Source: Hyphomonadaceae bacterium (lineage in GTDB: Bacteria; Pseudomonadota; Alphaproteobacteria; Caulobacterales; Aquidulcibacteraceae). Taken from it: 64,000 bases of DNA. A program made the position numbers and the translations under genes. The stretch spans positions 124,001 through 188,000 of the forward strand of contig JALHQO010000007.1 in assembly GCA_022841905.1 (NCBI GenBank), read 5' to 3'. The notes below the pieces were generated by a model. The model was not told where the DNA came from, ran no database searches, and was given only the letters and a program-made list of their open reading frames with translations. Below, piece after piece: positions 1-8,486 of this stretch (its first letter is position 1; each line of letters starts with the position of its first letter).

Positions 1-1202
1 GCGGCGGCGTGCGTGAGACGTTGCGCATTCTTTCCCAGCACGCGCCCATCGTTCAGCACGAAGTCCCGACCGGTACGCCGGTTCTGGATTGGACCGTGCC
101 GAAGGAGTGGGTGATCCGCGATGCGTGGATCAAGAACGCCGCCGGCGAGCGCGTCGTCGATTTTCAGAAGCACAATCTCCATGTGCTCAATTATTCAACG
201 CCGATCCGCGCGACGCTGCCGCTTGCGGAGCTGAAGAAGAATATCTTCACGCTGCCGGAGCAGCCCGATCTCATCCCGTACCGCACCTCGTACTACAACG
301 AGCGCTGGGGCTTCTGCATGGCACAGCGCTCGCTCGATGCGTTGCCGGACGGCGAGTACGAGGTTTGCGTCGATTCAGATTTGAAGGATGGTTCGCTGAC
401 CTATGGCGAGTTCGTTCATCGCGGCGCCTCGGAGGAGGAGGTGCTGTTGTCCGTGCACACCTGCCACCCGTCGCTCGCCAACGACAATTGCTCCGGCATG
501 GCCTTGTTGGCGTTGCTGGCTGGCCGCATGGCCGGCCTCAAGACGCGCTACACCTACCGCTTCCTGTTTGCGCCCGGCACGATCGGCGCGATCACTTGGC
601 TCGCGCTGAGCGGCGACGCTGCCAAGCGCATCAAACATGGGCTGGTCATGTCCTGCGTCGGCGATCGCGGCGGCTTTACCTACAAGCGCACGAAGCGCGG
701 CAACGCGCGCATCGATCGCGTGATGTCGCGCGTGCTCCGGGGGCGAGACGCGAACGTCATCGATTTTTTCCCGTACGGCTACGACGAGCGGCAATACAAT
801 TCGCCAGGCTTCGATCTGGATGTCGGGCTATTTCAACGCACGCAGTTCGCGACGTTTCCCGAGTATCACACGAGCGGCGACAATCTGGATTTCATCGACG
901 CTGCATCATTGGCGGAAAGCTATCGCGTCGTCGTCGCCGTGATTGAAGCGCTGGAGACCGAGCGCCGCTATCTCAACACTTCCCCCCACGGCGAGCCGCA
1001 GCTCGGCCGGCGCGGGCTCTATGCGGCGATCGGCGGGGATAAGGATAGTTACGCCAAGAGCATGGCAATGCTCTGGGTGCTGAACCTGTCCGATGGCGAT
1101 CACTCGCTTCAAGATATTGCTGACCGCGCCGGGGCAGAGTTGGCGGTGATCGAAGAGACGGCGCTCTTGCTGGAGCGAGCCGGGCTGCTGAAAGCGCTCT
1201 GA
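1..1202 (+). CDS. DUF4910 aminopeptidase-like protein (5' end outside window)
   Basis: The frame is open at the left edge and the first possible start (GTG at 9) lies inside a conserved block (GGVRETLR), so the true start is upstream. The protein matches the DUF4910 family: an M28-like aminopeptidase fold with candidate metal ligands in HTCHPS and NDNCSG (about residues 150-163 of the visible part) and EYHTSGDN (about 287), followed by a C-terminal winged-helix-like domain. Family members commonly sit in O-antigen or capsule clusters; the substrate is unknown. It converges on an RmlC-type epimerase gene and probably belongs to the same modified-sugar locus. The family call is firm; peptidase activity is inference. 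Confidence 0.85.
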   Translation, partial: GGVRETLRILSQHAPIVQHEVPTGTPVLDWTVPKEWVIRDAWIKNAAGERVVDFQKHNLHVLNYSTPIRATLPLAELKKNIFTLPEQPDLIPYRTSYYNERWGFCMAQRSLDALPDGEYEVCVDSDLKDGSLTYGEFVHRGASEEEVLLSVHTCHPSLANDNCSGMALLALLAGRMAGLKTRYTYRFLFAPGTIGAITWLALSGDAAKRIKHGLVMSCVGDRGGFTYKRTKRGNARIDRVMSRVLRGRDANVIDFFPYGYDERQYNSPGFDLDVGLFQRTQFATFPEYHTSGDNLDFIDAASLAESYRVVVAVIEALETERRYLNTSPHGEPQLGRRGLYAAIGGDKDSYAKSMAMLWVLNLSDGDHSLQDIADRAGAELAVIEETALLLERAGLLKAL

Positions 1203-1298
1203 TATGGAGCGCGGGCGTCCTCGCCCGCATCGGCAGTCGGCAAGTGACGATACCGTCGATGTCAGCCGACCTGCGGGCGAGGACGCCCGCGCTCCATA
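1203..1298. repeat. REPIN-like twin-hairpin inverted repeat
   Basis: Two perfect 27-bp inverted arms (1203-1229 and 1272-1298) flank a 42-bp spacer. Each arm contains its own hairpin (GCGGGCG, loop TCCT, CGCCCGC) after the head TATGGAGC. The element fills the gap between two convergent stop codons (TGA 1200-1202 and, on the other strand, TAA 1304-1302), so it could also act as a two-way terminator. A second, diverged copy with the same architecture lies at 58684-58746. The structure is read directly; the REPIN (paired REP) assignment is by architecture only. Confidence 0.75.
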
Positions 1299-1301
1299 AG
1301 A

Positions 1302-1832
1302 TTACCCAGCGAAATCCGGCCAAGCTCTATCTTTGTCGCTTATCTCGCTAACCGGCAGCGGCCACTCGATCGCGAACGCCGAATCGTCCCAGCGCACGCC
1401 GGCAGCGGCGTCCGGGGCATAAAATTCCGAGATCAGATAGCCGATCTGGCAATCGTCTTTGAGGGTTTGGAAACCGTGGGCGAAGCCCTTGGGGATGTAG
1501 AGCTGGCGCATGTTTTCAGCGCTGAGTTCGAAGCCTTGCCAGCGGCGGTAAGTCGGCGAGTCCGGATTCAGATCGATGATCACGTCCCAAATCGCGCCCT
1601 TCAGGCAGCGCACCAGCTTCACCTCGGCGTGCGGCGCGCGCTGAAAATGCATGCCGCGCAGTGTGCCGCGCTGGACGTTTTGGGACGTCGAGTGCTGCGG
1701 AAAGCGCGTCTCGAGACCATGCGCGCCGAACTCGCGTTCGCAGAAAGTCCGCGCGAACCAGCCGCGCGTATCACGCGCGGGTTCAGGTTCGACCAGCCAG
1801 GCCCCTGCGAGGTCGGTTTTGGTAAAAATCAT
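1302..1832 (-). CDS. rfbC: dTDP-4-dehydrorhamnose 3,5-epimerase family (RmlC-type cupin)
   Basis: This 176-residue protein has the normal RmlC length. The catalytic His lies in RGMHFQ (about residue 61), followed by the cupin block YIPKGFAHGFQTL (about 113-125) and YAPDAAAGVRWDD near the C terminus. RmlC enzymes epimerise C3 and/or C5 of NDP-4-keto-6-deoxy sugars in the cytoplasm. RmlA, RmlB and RmlD are not in the window, and the nearby nucleotidyltransferase looks cytidylyltransferase-like, so the substrate could be a CDP- rather than a dTDP-sugar. The gene is divergent from the oxygenase at 1943 and convergent with the DUF4910 gene. Confidence 0.9.
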   Translation of the reverse strand: MIFTKTDLAGAWLVEPEPARDTRGWFARTFCEREFGAHGLETRFPQHSTSQNVQRGTLRGMHFQRAPHAEVKLVRCLKGAIWDVIIDLNPDSPTYRRWQGFELSAENMRQLYIPKGFAHGFQTLKDDCQIGYLISEFYAPDAAAGVRWDDSAFAIEWPLPVSEISDKDRAWPDFAG

Positions 1833-1942
1833 CGCTAGTTAGACGCTCTGCAAAGCCCGCGCCCGTCGCGCGCGAATTCGCTTATAACGTCCGTATAGCG
1901 AACCTAGAATACGCTGGCTGGGACCCGAGGCCGCCAACTCCG

Positions 1943-2884
1943 ATGACCAACGTCTATATCGACGCCGACCTGACCGACGAGGAGCGCCGAGCGCGCCTCT
2001 ATGCGGGGGACATCTTCCTGTTCAGCCCGACGCCCGCCTCGCTTGAGCTGGTGGCGCTTGGGCGGCGCATGATCGAGGAGGCGTTTGCACCTCACGATCC
2101 GCGAACCATTCATCGGCACAAGTCGCCGGCCGAGGTCGCCGAGATCCTGGCGGTGGTGAAGCCCGCCTTTATCCACCACCCCGAGGCCAAGCGGATTTTG
2201 CCAATGATTATGGCTGAACGCGGGGTCGATCTCGACAAGCTTTATTTTGACGTGCCGCGGTTGCGTTCGGCTTACCCCTCGCATTTCCTGTCTTCGGGCA
2301 TCGCCTACGCCTTTCACCCGCACCGCGACACATGGTATTCGGCGCCGCAATGCCAGTTGAACTGGTGGCTGCCGATCTATCCGGTCGATCCCAATAACGG
2401 CATGGGCTTTTACCCCCGCTATTTCGACGCGCCGATCGCCAACAATTCCGAGATTTATAATTACTACGAGTGGAACACGAAAAGCCGCGCCAGCGCTGCC
2501 GCGCACGTGGCCAACGACACCCGCCAGCAGCCTAAACCGCAAGCGCCGGTAGAAGGCGTCAGCCAGCGGTATATTGCGCCGCCGGGCGGTATAATCTTGT
2601 TTTCCGGCGCCCAGCTGCACGAAACCGTGCCGAACACGACCGACGTGGCCCGCTACTCGATCGATTTCCGCACCGTGCATCTGGACGATGTCAGCGCCAA
2701 ACGCGGCGCGCCGAACGTGGACGCCAAGTCGACGGGCACGACCATGCGCGACTATCTGCGCGCGAGCGATCTGAGCAAACTTCCCGAAGAGCTGGTCGCT
2801 CTTTACGATGACGGGAGCGCGACGCCCGATAAGGTGCTTTACTTCGGAGACCGGTTGGCGGCGGGCGGCGATCAGGGCATGTAG
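1943..2884 (+). CDS. putative Fe(II)/2-oxoglutarate-dependent oxygenase (PhyH-like)
   Basis: A 313-residue soluble protein. It carries an HxD iron-binding pair in HPHRD (about residues 125-129), a distal His in QLHETVP (about 223) and, ten residues later, an Arg in RYSIDF that could bind the 2OG carboxylate. This HxD...H...R layout is that of phytanoyl-CoA-dioxygenase-like cupins. It is the first gene of the rightward sugar-modification block, 55 bp before a sugar C-methyltransferase, so hydroxylation or oxidation of a sugar intermediate is a reasonable inference. The start is the ATG at 1943; no strong ribosome-binding site is evident. No specific family name is claimed. Confidence 0.65.
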   Translation: MTNVYIDADLTDEERRARLYAGDIFLFSPTPASLELVALGRRMIEEAFAPHDPRTIHRHKSPAEVAEILAVVKPAFIHHPEAKRILPMIMAERGVDLDKLYFDVPRLRSAYPSHFLSSGIAYAFHPHRDTWYSAPQCQLNWWLPIYPVDPNNGMGFYPRYFDAPIANNSEIYNYYEWNTKSRASAAAHVANDTRQQPKPQAPVEGVSQRYIAPPGGIILFSGAQLHETVPNTTDVARYSIDFRTVHLDDVSAKRGAPNVDAKSTGTTMRDYLRASDLSKLPEELVALYDDGSATPDKVLYFGDRLAAGGDQGM

Positions 2885-2939
2885 GCCTTGTGCGGCGGCT
2901 TGGGTTTTGCTTACCCGGCACCGAGGGGCGCGCCTAGAA

Positions 2940-4229
2940 ATGACTGCTCAAACCAGCACCGAATTCAACGCCGCGAAAGCGACGTCGGGCGCCTGCCGGC
3001 TGTGCGGCGCGGGCCTGAAGCACAGCCTGGTCGATCTTGGTAAATCGCCGCTGTGCGAGACGTTCCTCGACGCGCGTCAGATCGATATGATGGAGCCGTT
3101 CTTTCCGCTCCATGTTTTGGTGTGCGATAGCTGCTGGCTGGTGCAGCTAAAGGAATACGTCGCCGCTGACGGCATTTTCAACGAGCACTATCCGTATTTC
3201 TCGTCCTACTCGACCTCGTGGGTCGAGCATGCGCGCCGCTATTGCGAGATGATCACCAAGCGCCGCGGGCTGACGGCGGAGAGCTTCGTCGTCGAGATCG
3301 CGTGCAATGATGGCTATCTGCTCCAACATTTCCCGCCGCTGGGCGTGACCAACATCCTCGGCGTCGAGCCGACCGCGAACACCGCCGAGGTGGCCAAGGG
3401 CAAGGGCATTCCGGTTACGGTTGATTTCTTCGCCATCGCGCTGGCGCAGAAGATTGAGGCGGAGAAGGGCAAAGCCGATCTCATCCTCGGCAACAACGTG
3501 CTGGCGCACGTGCCGGACCTCAACGATTTCGTCGGCGGCGCCAAGGCGCTGCTGAAGCGGGGCGGGGTCATCACGTTCGAATTCCCGCACCTGCAAAACT
3601 TGATCGAGCAAAACCAGTTCGACACCATCTATCACGAGCACTTCTGCTACTTCTCAGCTATCGCAATTGACGCGATCGCCAAGAAGCACGGGCTGGTTTT
3701 CTTTGATGTCGAAGAGATCCCGACCCACGGCGGCAGTCTGCGTGTCTTCCTTGCGCACGAAGGCGAGGAAGAAGTCAGTCAAGCTGTCCGCGATCTAGTC
3801 GCGCGCGAAGAGCGGCTCGGCTACAAGACGCTGGAGCTTTACGCCGCCTACGAAGAGCAAGTGAAAGCCACTAAGCGTAAGCTGCTCTCGTTCCTCATTG
3901 AAGCCAAGAACGCGGGCAAGCGCGTTGTCGGCTACGGCGCGCCGGGCAAAGGCAATACGCTATTGAACTATTGCGGCATTGGCCCGGACTTCATCGACTT
4001 CACCGTCGATCGCAACCCGCACAAGCACGGCCGCTTCACGCCTGGCACGCATATTCCGGTGCTGCCGGTCGAAGCGCTCGATGCGGCGCGGCCGGATTAT
4101 GTGCTGATCCTGCCTTGGAATTTGCGCAAGGAAATCGTCGCGCAGATGCGCCATATCGGCCAATGGGGCGGGAAATTCGTGGTGCCGATTCCTGAGGCCA
4201 CTGTGATCGATCCGGAGACCGCGCAATGA
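2940..4229 (+). CDS. sugar C-methyltransferase, class I SAM-dependent (TylC3/NovU type)
   Basis: 429 residues in the three-part arrangement of NDP-sugar C-methyltransferases. An N-terminal zinc-binding domain has CRLC (about 19-22) and CDSC (about 64-67). The SAM domain has VEIACNDGY (about 120). The diagnostic YHEHFCYFS follows at about 230, then a C-terminal Methyltransf_14-type domain with GYGAPGKGNT. Relatives add a methyl group at C3 of a 4-keto-6-deoxy sugar to make branched sugars. The ATG at 2940 is preferred over an upstream in-frame start because the protein then begins just before the zinc domain. It overlaps the next gene by ATGA, indicating coupling. Confidence 0.87.
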   Translation: MTAQTSTEFNAAKATSGACRLCGAGLKHSLVDLGKSPLCETFLDARQIDMMEPFFPLHVLVCDSCWLVQLKEYVAADGIFNEHYPYFSSYSTSWVEHARRYCEMITKRRGLTAESFVVEIACNDGYLLQHFPPLGVTNILGVEPTANTAEVAKGKGIPVTVDFFAIALAQKIEAEKGKADLILGNNVLAHVPDLNDFVGGAKALLKRGGVITFEFPHLQNLIEQNQFDTIYHEHFCYFSAIAIDAIAKKHGLVFFDVEEIPTHGGSLRVFLAHEGEEEVSQAVRDLVAREERLGYKTLELYAAYEEQVKATKRKLLSFLIEAKNAGKRVVGYGAPGKGNTLLNYCGIGPDFIDFTVDRNPHKHGRFTPGTHIPVLPVEALDAARPDYVLILPWNLRKEIVAQMRHIGQWGGKFVVPIPEATVIDPETAQ

Positions 4230-5014
4230 AGGTCGTTCTCTTCTGCGGCGGCTTGGGTACGCGCATTCGCGAATATTCCGAAGCGGTGCCGAAGCCGATG
4301 ATCCCGATCGGCCAACAGCCGATCCTTTGGCATGTGATGAACTATTACAGCCAATACGGGCACAAGGATTTCGTGCTTTGCCTCGGCTACAAGGCCAATA
4401 CGGTCAAAGACTTCTTCCTCAACAACAAGCAGCAATCCTACGCTGACGTCGTCGTCGAAGGCTCTAAGGTTCAGACACTTGGGCCGCGCGAAGAAGACTG
4501 GCGTGTGGCGATGATCGACACTGGCGTGTGGCGCAATATCGGCAGCCGGATGTGGGCGGTGAAAGAGCATGTTCAGAACGAAGAGATGTTTCTCGCCAAT
4601 TACAGCGATGGCCTCTCCGACGTGAACCTGGACGACATGATCGCGAAGTTTAAGGCGAGCAACGCGGTTGCGTGTTTCCTCGCCGTGCACCCGCCGGTCA
4701 CTTATCACATCGCCGACATCGCCGCCGACGGACGCGTGCGCGAGTTCCTGACTTCGGACAATTCCACCATCTGGATCAATGGCGGCTTCTTCCTGCTGAA
4801 ACCCGCGATCTTTGACTATATGAGCGACGGCGAGGAGCTGGTTGAGGCGCCGTTCGCTCGGCTCATCAAGGAAAACAAGCTCCTGGCCTATAAGCACGAA
4901 GGCTTCTGGCGTTCGATGGATACGCTGCGCGATCGCCAAGTACTCGAAGACATGATCGAGAAGGGCGACACGCCTTGGCGCGTCAACGGCGATAACTGCA
5001 AGAAGCCGGGCTGA
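4226..5014 (+). CDS. rfbF: glucose-1-phosphate cytidylyltransferase-like nucleotidyltransferase
   Basis: A 262-residue sugar-nucleotide pyrophosphorylase. The N terminus holds the nucleotide-binding signature GGLGTRIREYSEAVPKPM (residues about 8-25), followed by ILWHVMNYYSQYGHKDF and INGGFFLL, as in RfbF-type enzymes (about 257 residues). RfbF makes CDP-glucose from CTP and glucose-1-phosphate. The sequence also resembles a less-studied alphaproteobacterial and actinobacterial branch beginning MKVVLFCGG, so the exact base and sugar are uncertain. The start codon overlaps the stop of the methyltransferase; the PIG-L gene follows 1 bp downstream. Confidence 0.8.
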   Translation: MKVVLFCGGLGTRIREYSEAVPKPMIPIGQQPILWHVMNYYSQYGHKDFVLCLGYKANTVKDFFLNNKQQSYADVVVEGSKVQTLGPREEDWRVAMIDTGVWRNIGSRMWAVKEHVQNEEMFLANYSDGLSDVNLDDMIAKFKASNAVACFLAVHPPVTYHIADIAADGRVREFLTSDNSTIWINGGFFLLKPAIFDYMSDGEELVEAPFARLIKENKLLAYKHEGFWRSMDTLRDRQVLEDMIEKGDTPWRVNGDNCKKPG

Positions 5015-5015
5015 C

Positions 5016-5660
5016 ATGCTTCCGCTCGCTCTCGCGCAGCCGGGCAAGACGCTGTCGGTTCTGGCGATCGGCGCGCATGCGGATGATATCGAAATCGGCG
5101 CCGGCGGAACGATCCTCTCTTGGATTGCGTCCGGCGCGCGCGTCGAGGTCGATTGGTGCGTGGCGAGCGCGCCGGGCGAACGCGCAGACGAAGCGCGCGC
5201 GAGCGCGGGTGATTTTTTAGCCGGCGCGACCCGCACCGATGTGCATCTGGCAAATTTTCGCGACGGCTACATGCCGGCGGAGCGAAGCGTGGTGAAAGAC
5301 TGGGTCGAGGGGCTAAAGCGCCTGGCGCCTGATGTTATTCTCACGCATCAACGCAACGATGCGCACCAGGACCACAGGCTGATCAATGAGCTGACCTGGA
5401 ATACGTTTCGAGATCATCTGATCTTCGAATACGAAATCCCTAAGTGGGATGGCGATCTGGGCCAGCCCAATGCGTACATCGAACTCAGCGAAGCCATGCT
5501 GGCGCGCAAGATCGCGCTGTTGATGAAGCACTTCGGTTCTCAGCGCTCGAAAGCGTGGTTCGATGAGGAGACGTTTCGCGGACTCGCGCGGCTGCGCGGC
5601 GTAGAGTGCCGGGCCCGCTACGCGGAAGCCTTCTTCGCCGGCAAACTGATGATGAAGTAG
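5016..5660 (+). CDS. PIG-L/LmbE family deacetylase
   Basis: A 214-residue zinc-dependent N-deacetylase. The N-terminal motif GAHADDIEIGAGG (about residues 19-31) supplies the Asp base and a His/Asp zinc pair; a second zinc His lies in NDAHQDHR (about 112-119). PIG-L enzymes remove N-acetyl groups from GlcNAc-type substrates. The gene sits one base after the nucleotidyltransferase and nine before the aminotransferase, so it shares the operon. The substrate is probably a sugar intermediate of the surface polysaccharide; this is inferred from context. Confidence 0.88.
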   Translation: MLPLALAQPGKTLSVLAIGAHADDIEIGAGGTILSWIASGARVEVDWCVASAPGERADEARASAGDFLAGATRTDVHLANFRDGYMPAERSVVKDWVEGLKRLAPDVILTHQRNDAHQDHRLINELTWNTFRDHLIFEYEIPKWDGDLGQPNAYIELSEAMLARKIALLMKHFGSQRSKAWFDEETFRGLARLRGVECRARYAEAFFAGKLMMK

Positions 5661-5669
5661 GGTGCGGCG

Positions 5670-6998
5670 ATGATCGACAAATTCGCCGAGTCTGAGCGCC
5701 TCCGTGTGAAAGCGCACGCCATGATCCCCGGTGGCTCGCACACCTATGCCAAGGGCGACGACCAATATCCGATCCTGTCTCCGAGCCACATCGTGCGCGG
5801 GCAGGGCGCGCATGTGTGGGACGCGGACGGCAACGAATACATCGAGTACGGCAATGGCAATCGCGCCGTGTCGCTCGGCCATGCATTTCCCGCTGTCGTC
5901 GAAGCAGTAAAGCGCGAGTTGGACAATGGCGTCAGCTTCACCCGCCCGGGCGCGATCGAAGTGGCGGCCGCTGAACACTTCCTCTCCATCGTCGGCAATG
6001 CCGAGATGGTGAAGTTCTCTAAGGATGGCTCGGACGCCACTTCAGGCGCAGTGAAACTCGCGCGCGCCTATACGGGCCGCGATCTCATCGCCATCTGCGC
6101 CGATCATCCGTTTTTCTCGGTCGATGATTGGTTCATCGGCTCGACCCCCATGCACGGCGGCATTCCGGACGCGGTGCGGGATCTCACGGTCAAGTTTCGC
6201 TACAACGACATCGAGAGTGTCAAAGCGCTGATCGCCCAATTTCCTGGCCAGATCGCGGGCTTCATTCTCGAGCCCGAGCGCCTCGATCCGCCAAAGGAAA
6301 ATTTCCTGCACGAACTGAAGCGCCTCGCGCATGAAGCCGGCGCGCTCTTCATTCTCGATGAAATGATCACCGGCTTCCGCTGGCATCAGAAGGGGGCCCA
6401 GCACGTCTACGGACTTGATCCGGACCTCTCCACGTGGGGCAAGGCGTTGGCCAACGGGTTTTCAGTCTCGGCGCTTGCGGGCAAATACGAGTTCATGCGC
6501 CTGGGCGATCTTACTCAGACGGACCACAAGCGCGTCTTCCTGCTCTCAACCACGCACGGCGGCGAAACGCATGGCCTTGCTGCAGCGATAGCGACGATGC
6601 AGGTCTATCAGCGCGAGCCTGTGATTGAGCACATGCATGGCGTTGGCGAGCGGCTGCGTCAGGGCTTCACGCAGGCGGCTCAGGTGCATGGCCTGCAAGG
6701 CCACGTCACGGCCATGGGCCGCGCCTCCAACTTGCTGTTCGGTACGCTCGACGCGGAGGGCAAGCCCAGCCAGGCGTTCCGGACGCTCTTCTTGCAGGAG
6801 ACGATCAAGCGCGGGGTGATCATGCCGTCGCTGGTCGTCTGCTATTCCCACAGCGATGAGGACGTGGATCGGACCATCGATGCGGTTAGCGGCGCTATGG
6901 CCGTCTATAAACAGGCGCTGGAAAGCGGCGTCGAGCGCTTCCTTGTCGGGCGCGCGTCAATCCCGGTTTACCGCACCTACAACGCCCCGGCTGAATAG
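5670..6998 (+). CDS. class-III PLP aminotransferase, glutamate-1-semialdehyde aminomutase-like
   Basis: 442 residues, HemL-like. The N-terminal block GGSHTYAKGDDQYP is the GSA-aminotransferase hallmark. The PLP Asp lies in ILDEMITGFR (about 228-237) and the Schiff-base Lys in TWGKALANGFS (about 254). In surface-polysaccharide loci such paralogues are thought to aminate sugar-derived or small-molecule carbonyls rather than make tetrapyrroles; the context here (nucleotidyltransferase, PIG-L, C-methyltransferase) supports that, so hemL is not assigned. It is the last gene of the block; a terminator-like hairpin follows at 7210-7232. Confidence 0.88.
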   Translation: MIDKFAESERLRVKAHAMIPGGSHTYAKGDDQYPILSPSHIVRGQGAHVWDADGNEYIEYGNGNRAVSLGHAFPAVVEAVKRELDNGVSFTRPGAIEVAAAEHFLSIVGNAEMVKFSKDGSDATSGAVKLARAYTGRDLIAICADHPFFSVDDWFIGSTPMHGGIPDAVRDLTVKFRYNDIESVKALIAQFPGQIAGFILEPERLDPPKENFLHELKRLAHEAGALFILDEMITGFRWHQKGAQHVYGLDPDLSTWGKALANGFSVSALAGKYEFMRLGDLTQTDHKRVFLLSTTHGGETHGLAAAIATMQVYQREPVIEHMHGVGERLRQGFTQAAQVHGLQGHVTAMGRASNLLFGTLDAEGKPSQAFRTLFLQETIKRGVIMPSLVVCYSHSDEDVDRTIDAVSGAMAVYKQALESGVERFLVGRASIPVYRTYNAPAE

Positions 6999-7209
6999 CC
7001 AGCGTCGCCGGCTTAGATGCACGTGGCGGTTTCAAACGATTAACCATGATCAGGCATTTTCAGCACTTCAGGCTTCAAACACCGCCCGGAGAGCGCCCAA
7101 ATGTCCCCTTCGCGTCACGCCGCCCGAAATAGCGACCCAGCATTTCCCGCCGCGCGCGCATCCTGTTGCGTTACGGGTCAATCAGGCGGGATTTTAGCGC
7201 TCCATTCCC

Positions 7210-7232
7210 AGGCGCCCCACCGGGCGCCTTTT
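7210..7232 (+). terminator. Rho-independent terminator-like hairpin
   Basis: AGGCGCCC (7210-7217), a 4-nt loop, and GGGCGCCT (7222-7229) form a perfect 8-bp GC-rich stem followed by TTTT. It lies about 210 bp after the aminotransferase stop and just upstream of the outer-membrane barrel start, so it probably closes the sugar-modification operon. The rest of 6999-7209 shows no gene. Confidence 0.6.
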
Positions 7233-7247
7233 GGCGGGGGCGTTGAC

Positions 7248-8447
7248 GTGCGTATCAATCCATTCGTGTCGCTGTTCGCGGCGTCGCTGATTTCATTCCT
7301 GCCAGTCCATGCGATGGCGCAGACCACAGATAGCAGCGCTGTCTCGGTGCGTGAGCGCGAGCGCCCTGAACTCGACCCCATGGGCACACGCCTTGGCGCC
7401 TTCACGCTGAACGCGACGCTCGACCTTGACGTTACCAGCACGGACAACCTTTTCGCGACCTCGACCGGCGAAGTTGACGACATCATCTACACGGTCGCGC
7501 CGAGCGCGCGTCTGGCCTCGGGCTGGTCGCGTCACTCGCTCGCGCTGGAAGCCGGCGCGGCGTTCCGCAGCCACGAAGACTTCTCGAGCGAAGATGTCGA
7601 TACGCATTACCTGCGTGGCGTCGGCCGCCTCGATATCGGCTCCAACACCGCGCTGCACGGCTCGGCCCGCTACGCCCACGACTTCACACCGCGATACGAT
7701 CCGGACTCGCTTGTCGGCGCGCCGACTGAATTCGATCGCACCGATGCGTCGATCGGCGTCTCGCACCGCTTCGCCCGCATGGGCATTCGCGCCGATGCCT
7801 TCACCAGCGAGCGTGAGTATGATGGCGCGGCGGCGTCGCGTGACTTCACCCAAAACGGTCTACGCGGACGTCTCGATGTCGAGCTTTCACCGCGCATCAC
7901 CGCCTTCGCGTCTGGCTCGATCGATGAGCGCGACTACGACAACTCCCCGGCCTCGAACTCCGAGGGGCGCTCGCTCCTGGTCGGCGCAGCATTTCAGGGA
8001 AACCTGCTGCGCGGCGAGATCTCTGCGGGCCAGTTCGAACGCGACTATGACGGCTTCGACTCCATCGATGGTTTGGCTGTGGCCGGCCGCGTCGAATGGT
8101 CGGTGACGCCGCTGACGACCGTTACGGTCGATGCAGTGCGTAGCGCCGACGACAATGTCGGCATCGCGTCGGGCTTCCCGTACGTTTCCATGGAGTACGG
8201 CGCGCGTGTCGATCACGAATTGCTCCGCAACGTCATTCTGACGGCGGCGGTGCGTTCGGGTGAACGCGACTATGAAGGCGCGGACCGCGATGACGAGTAC
8301 ATGCGCTACGAAGTGGGGGCCGATTACATCCTCAATCGGCGCGTGGCCTTGCGTGCGCGTTATTCGCGCGACGACGTTGACTCTTCGGTGCCGTCCCGCA
8401 ATTTCGATCTCGAAGCCGTGACGGTTGGCTTGAGCCTGCGCCTGTAG
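7248..8447 (+). CDS. outer-membrane beta-barrel protein of the polysaccharide locus
   Basis: The GTG at 7248 is chosen because the protein then begins with a classical signal peptide (MRINPFVSLFAASL..., cleavage after AMA-Q, about residue 24); the frame extends upstream but that part is not protein-like. The mature 375 residues alternate polar and hydrophobic positions with many aromatic strand ends and finish in a hydrophobic C-terminal strand (VTVGLSLRL), typical of a 14-18-strand barrel (BBP2-type). Such barrels accompany alphaproteobacterial exopolysaccharide clusters and may form the outer-membrane exit; its exact role is inference. Confidence 0.8.
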   Translation: MRINPFVSLFAASLISFLPVHAMAQTTDSSAVSVRERERPELDPMGTRLGAFTLNATLDLDVTSTDNLFATSTGEVDDIIYTVAPSARLASGWSRHSLALEAGAAFRSHEDFSSEDVDTHYLRGVGRLDIGSNTALHGSARYAHDFTPRYDPDSLVGAPTEFDRTDASIGVSHRFARMGIRADAFTSEREYDGAAASRDFTQNGLRGRLDVELSPRITAFASGSIDERDYDNSPASNSEGRSLLVGAAFQGNLLRGEISAGQFERDYDGFDSIDGLAVAGRVEWSVTPLTTVTVDAVRSADDNVGIASGFPYVSMEYGARVDHELLRNVILTAAVRSGERDYEGADRDDEYMRYEVGADYILNRRVALRARYSRDDVDSSVPSRNFDLEAVTVGLSLRL

Positions 8448-8486
8448 GCTAAAGCGCCGCGGGCGAGCCCTGAGCTGTTAAGGACC

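Noticed and set aside
1842-1942. A promoter candidate (TAGAAT) between the epimerase and the oxygenase genes
   Set aside because: A -10-like hexamer is present but no convincing -35 at proper spacing, so the call would be arbitrary.
4097-5236. A 379-codon minus-strand frame
   Set aside because: It lies opposite the nucleotidyltransferase and PIG-L genes, which have full motifs.
5670-6998. Assignment of the aminotransferase as HemL (tetrapyrrole synthesis)
   Set aside because: Alphaproteobacteria normally make 5-aminolevulinate by the ALA synthase route, and the neighbours are all sugar-modifying, so a polysaccharide role is more likely.
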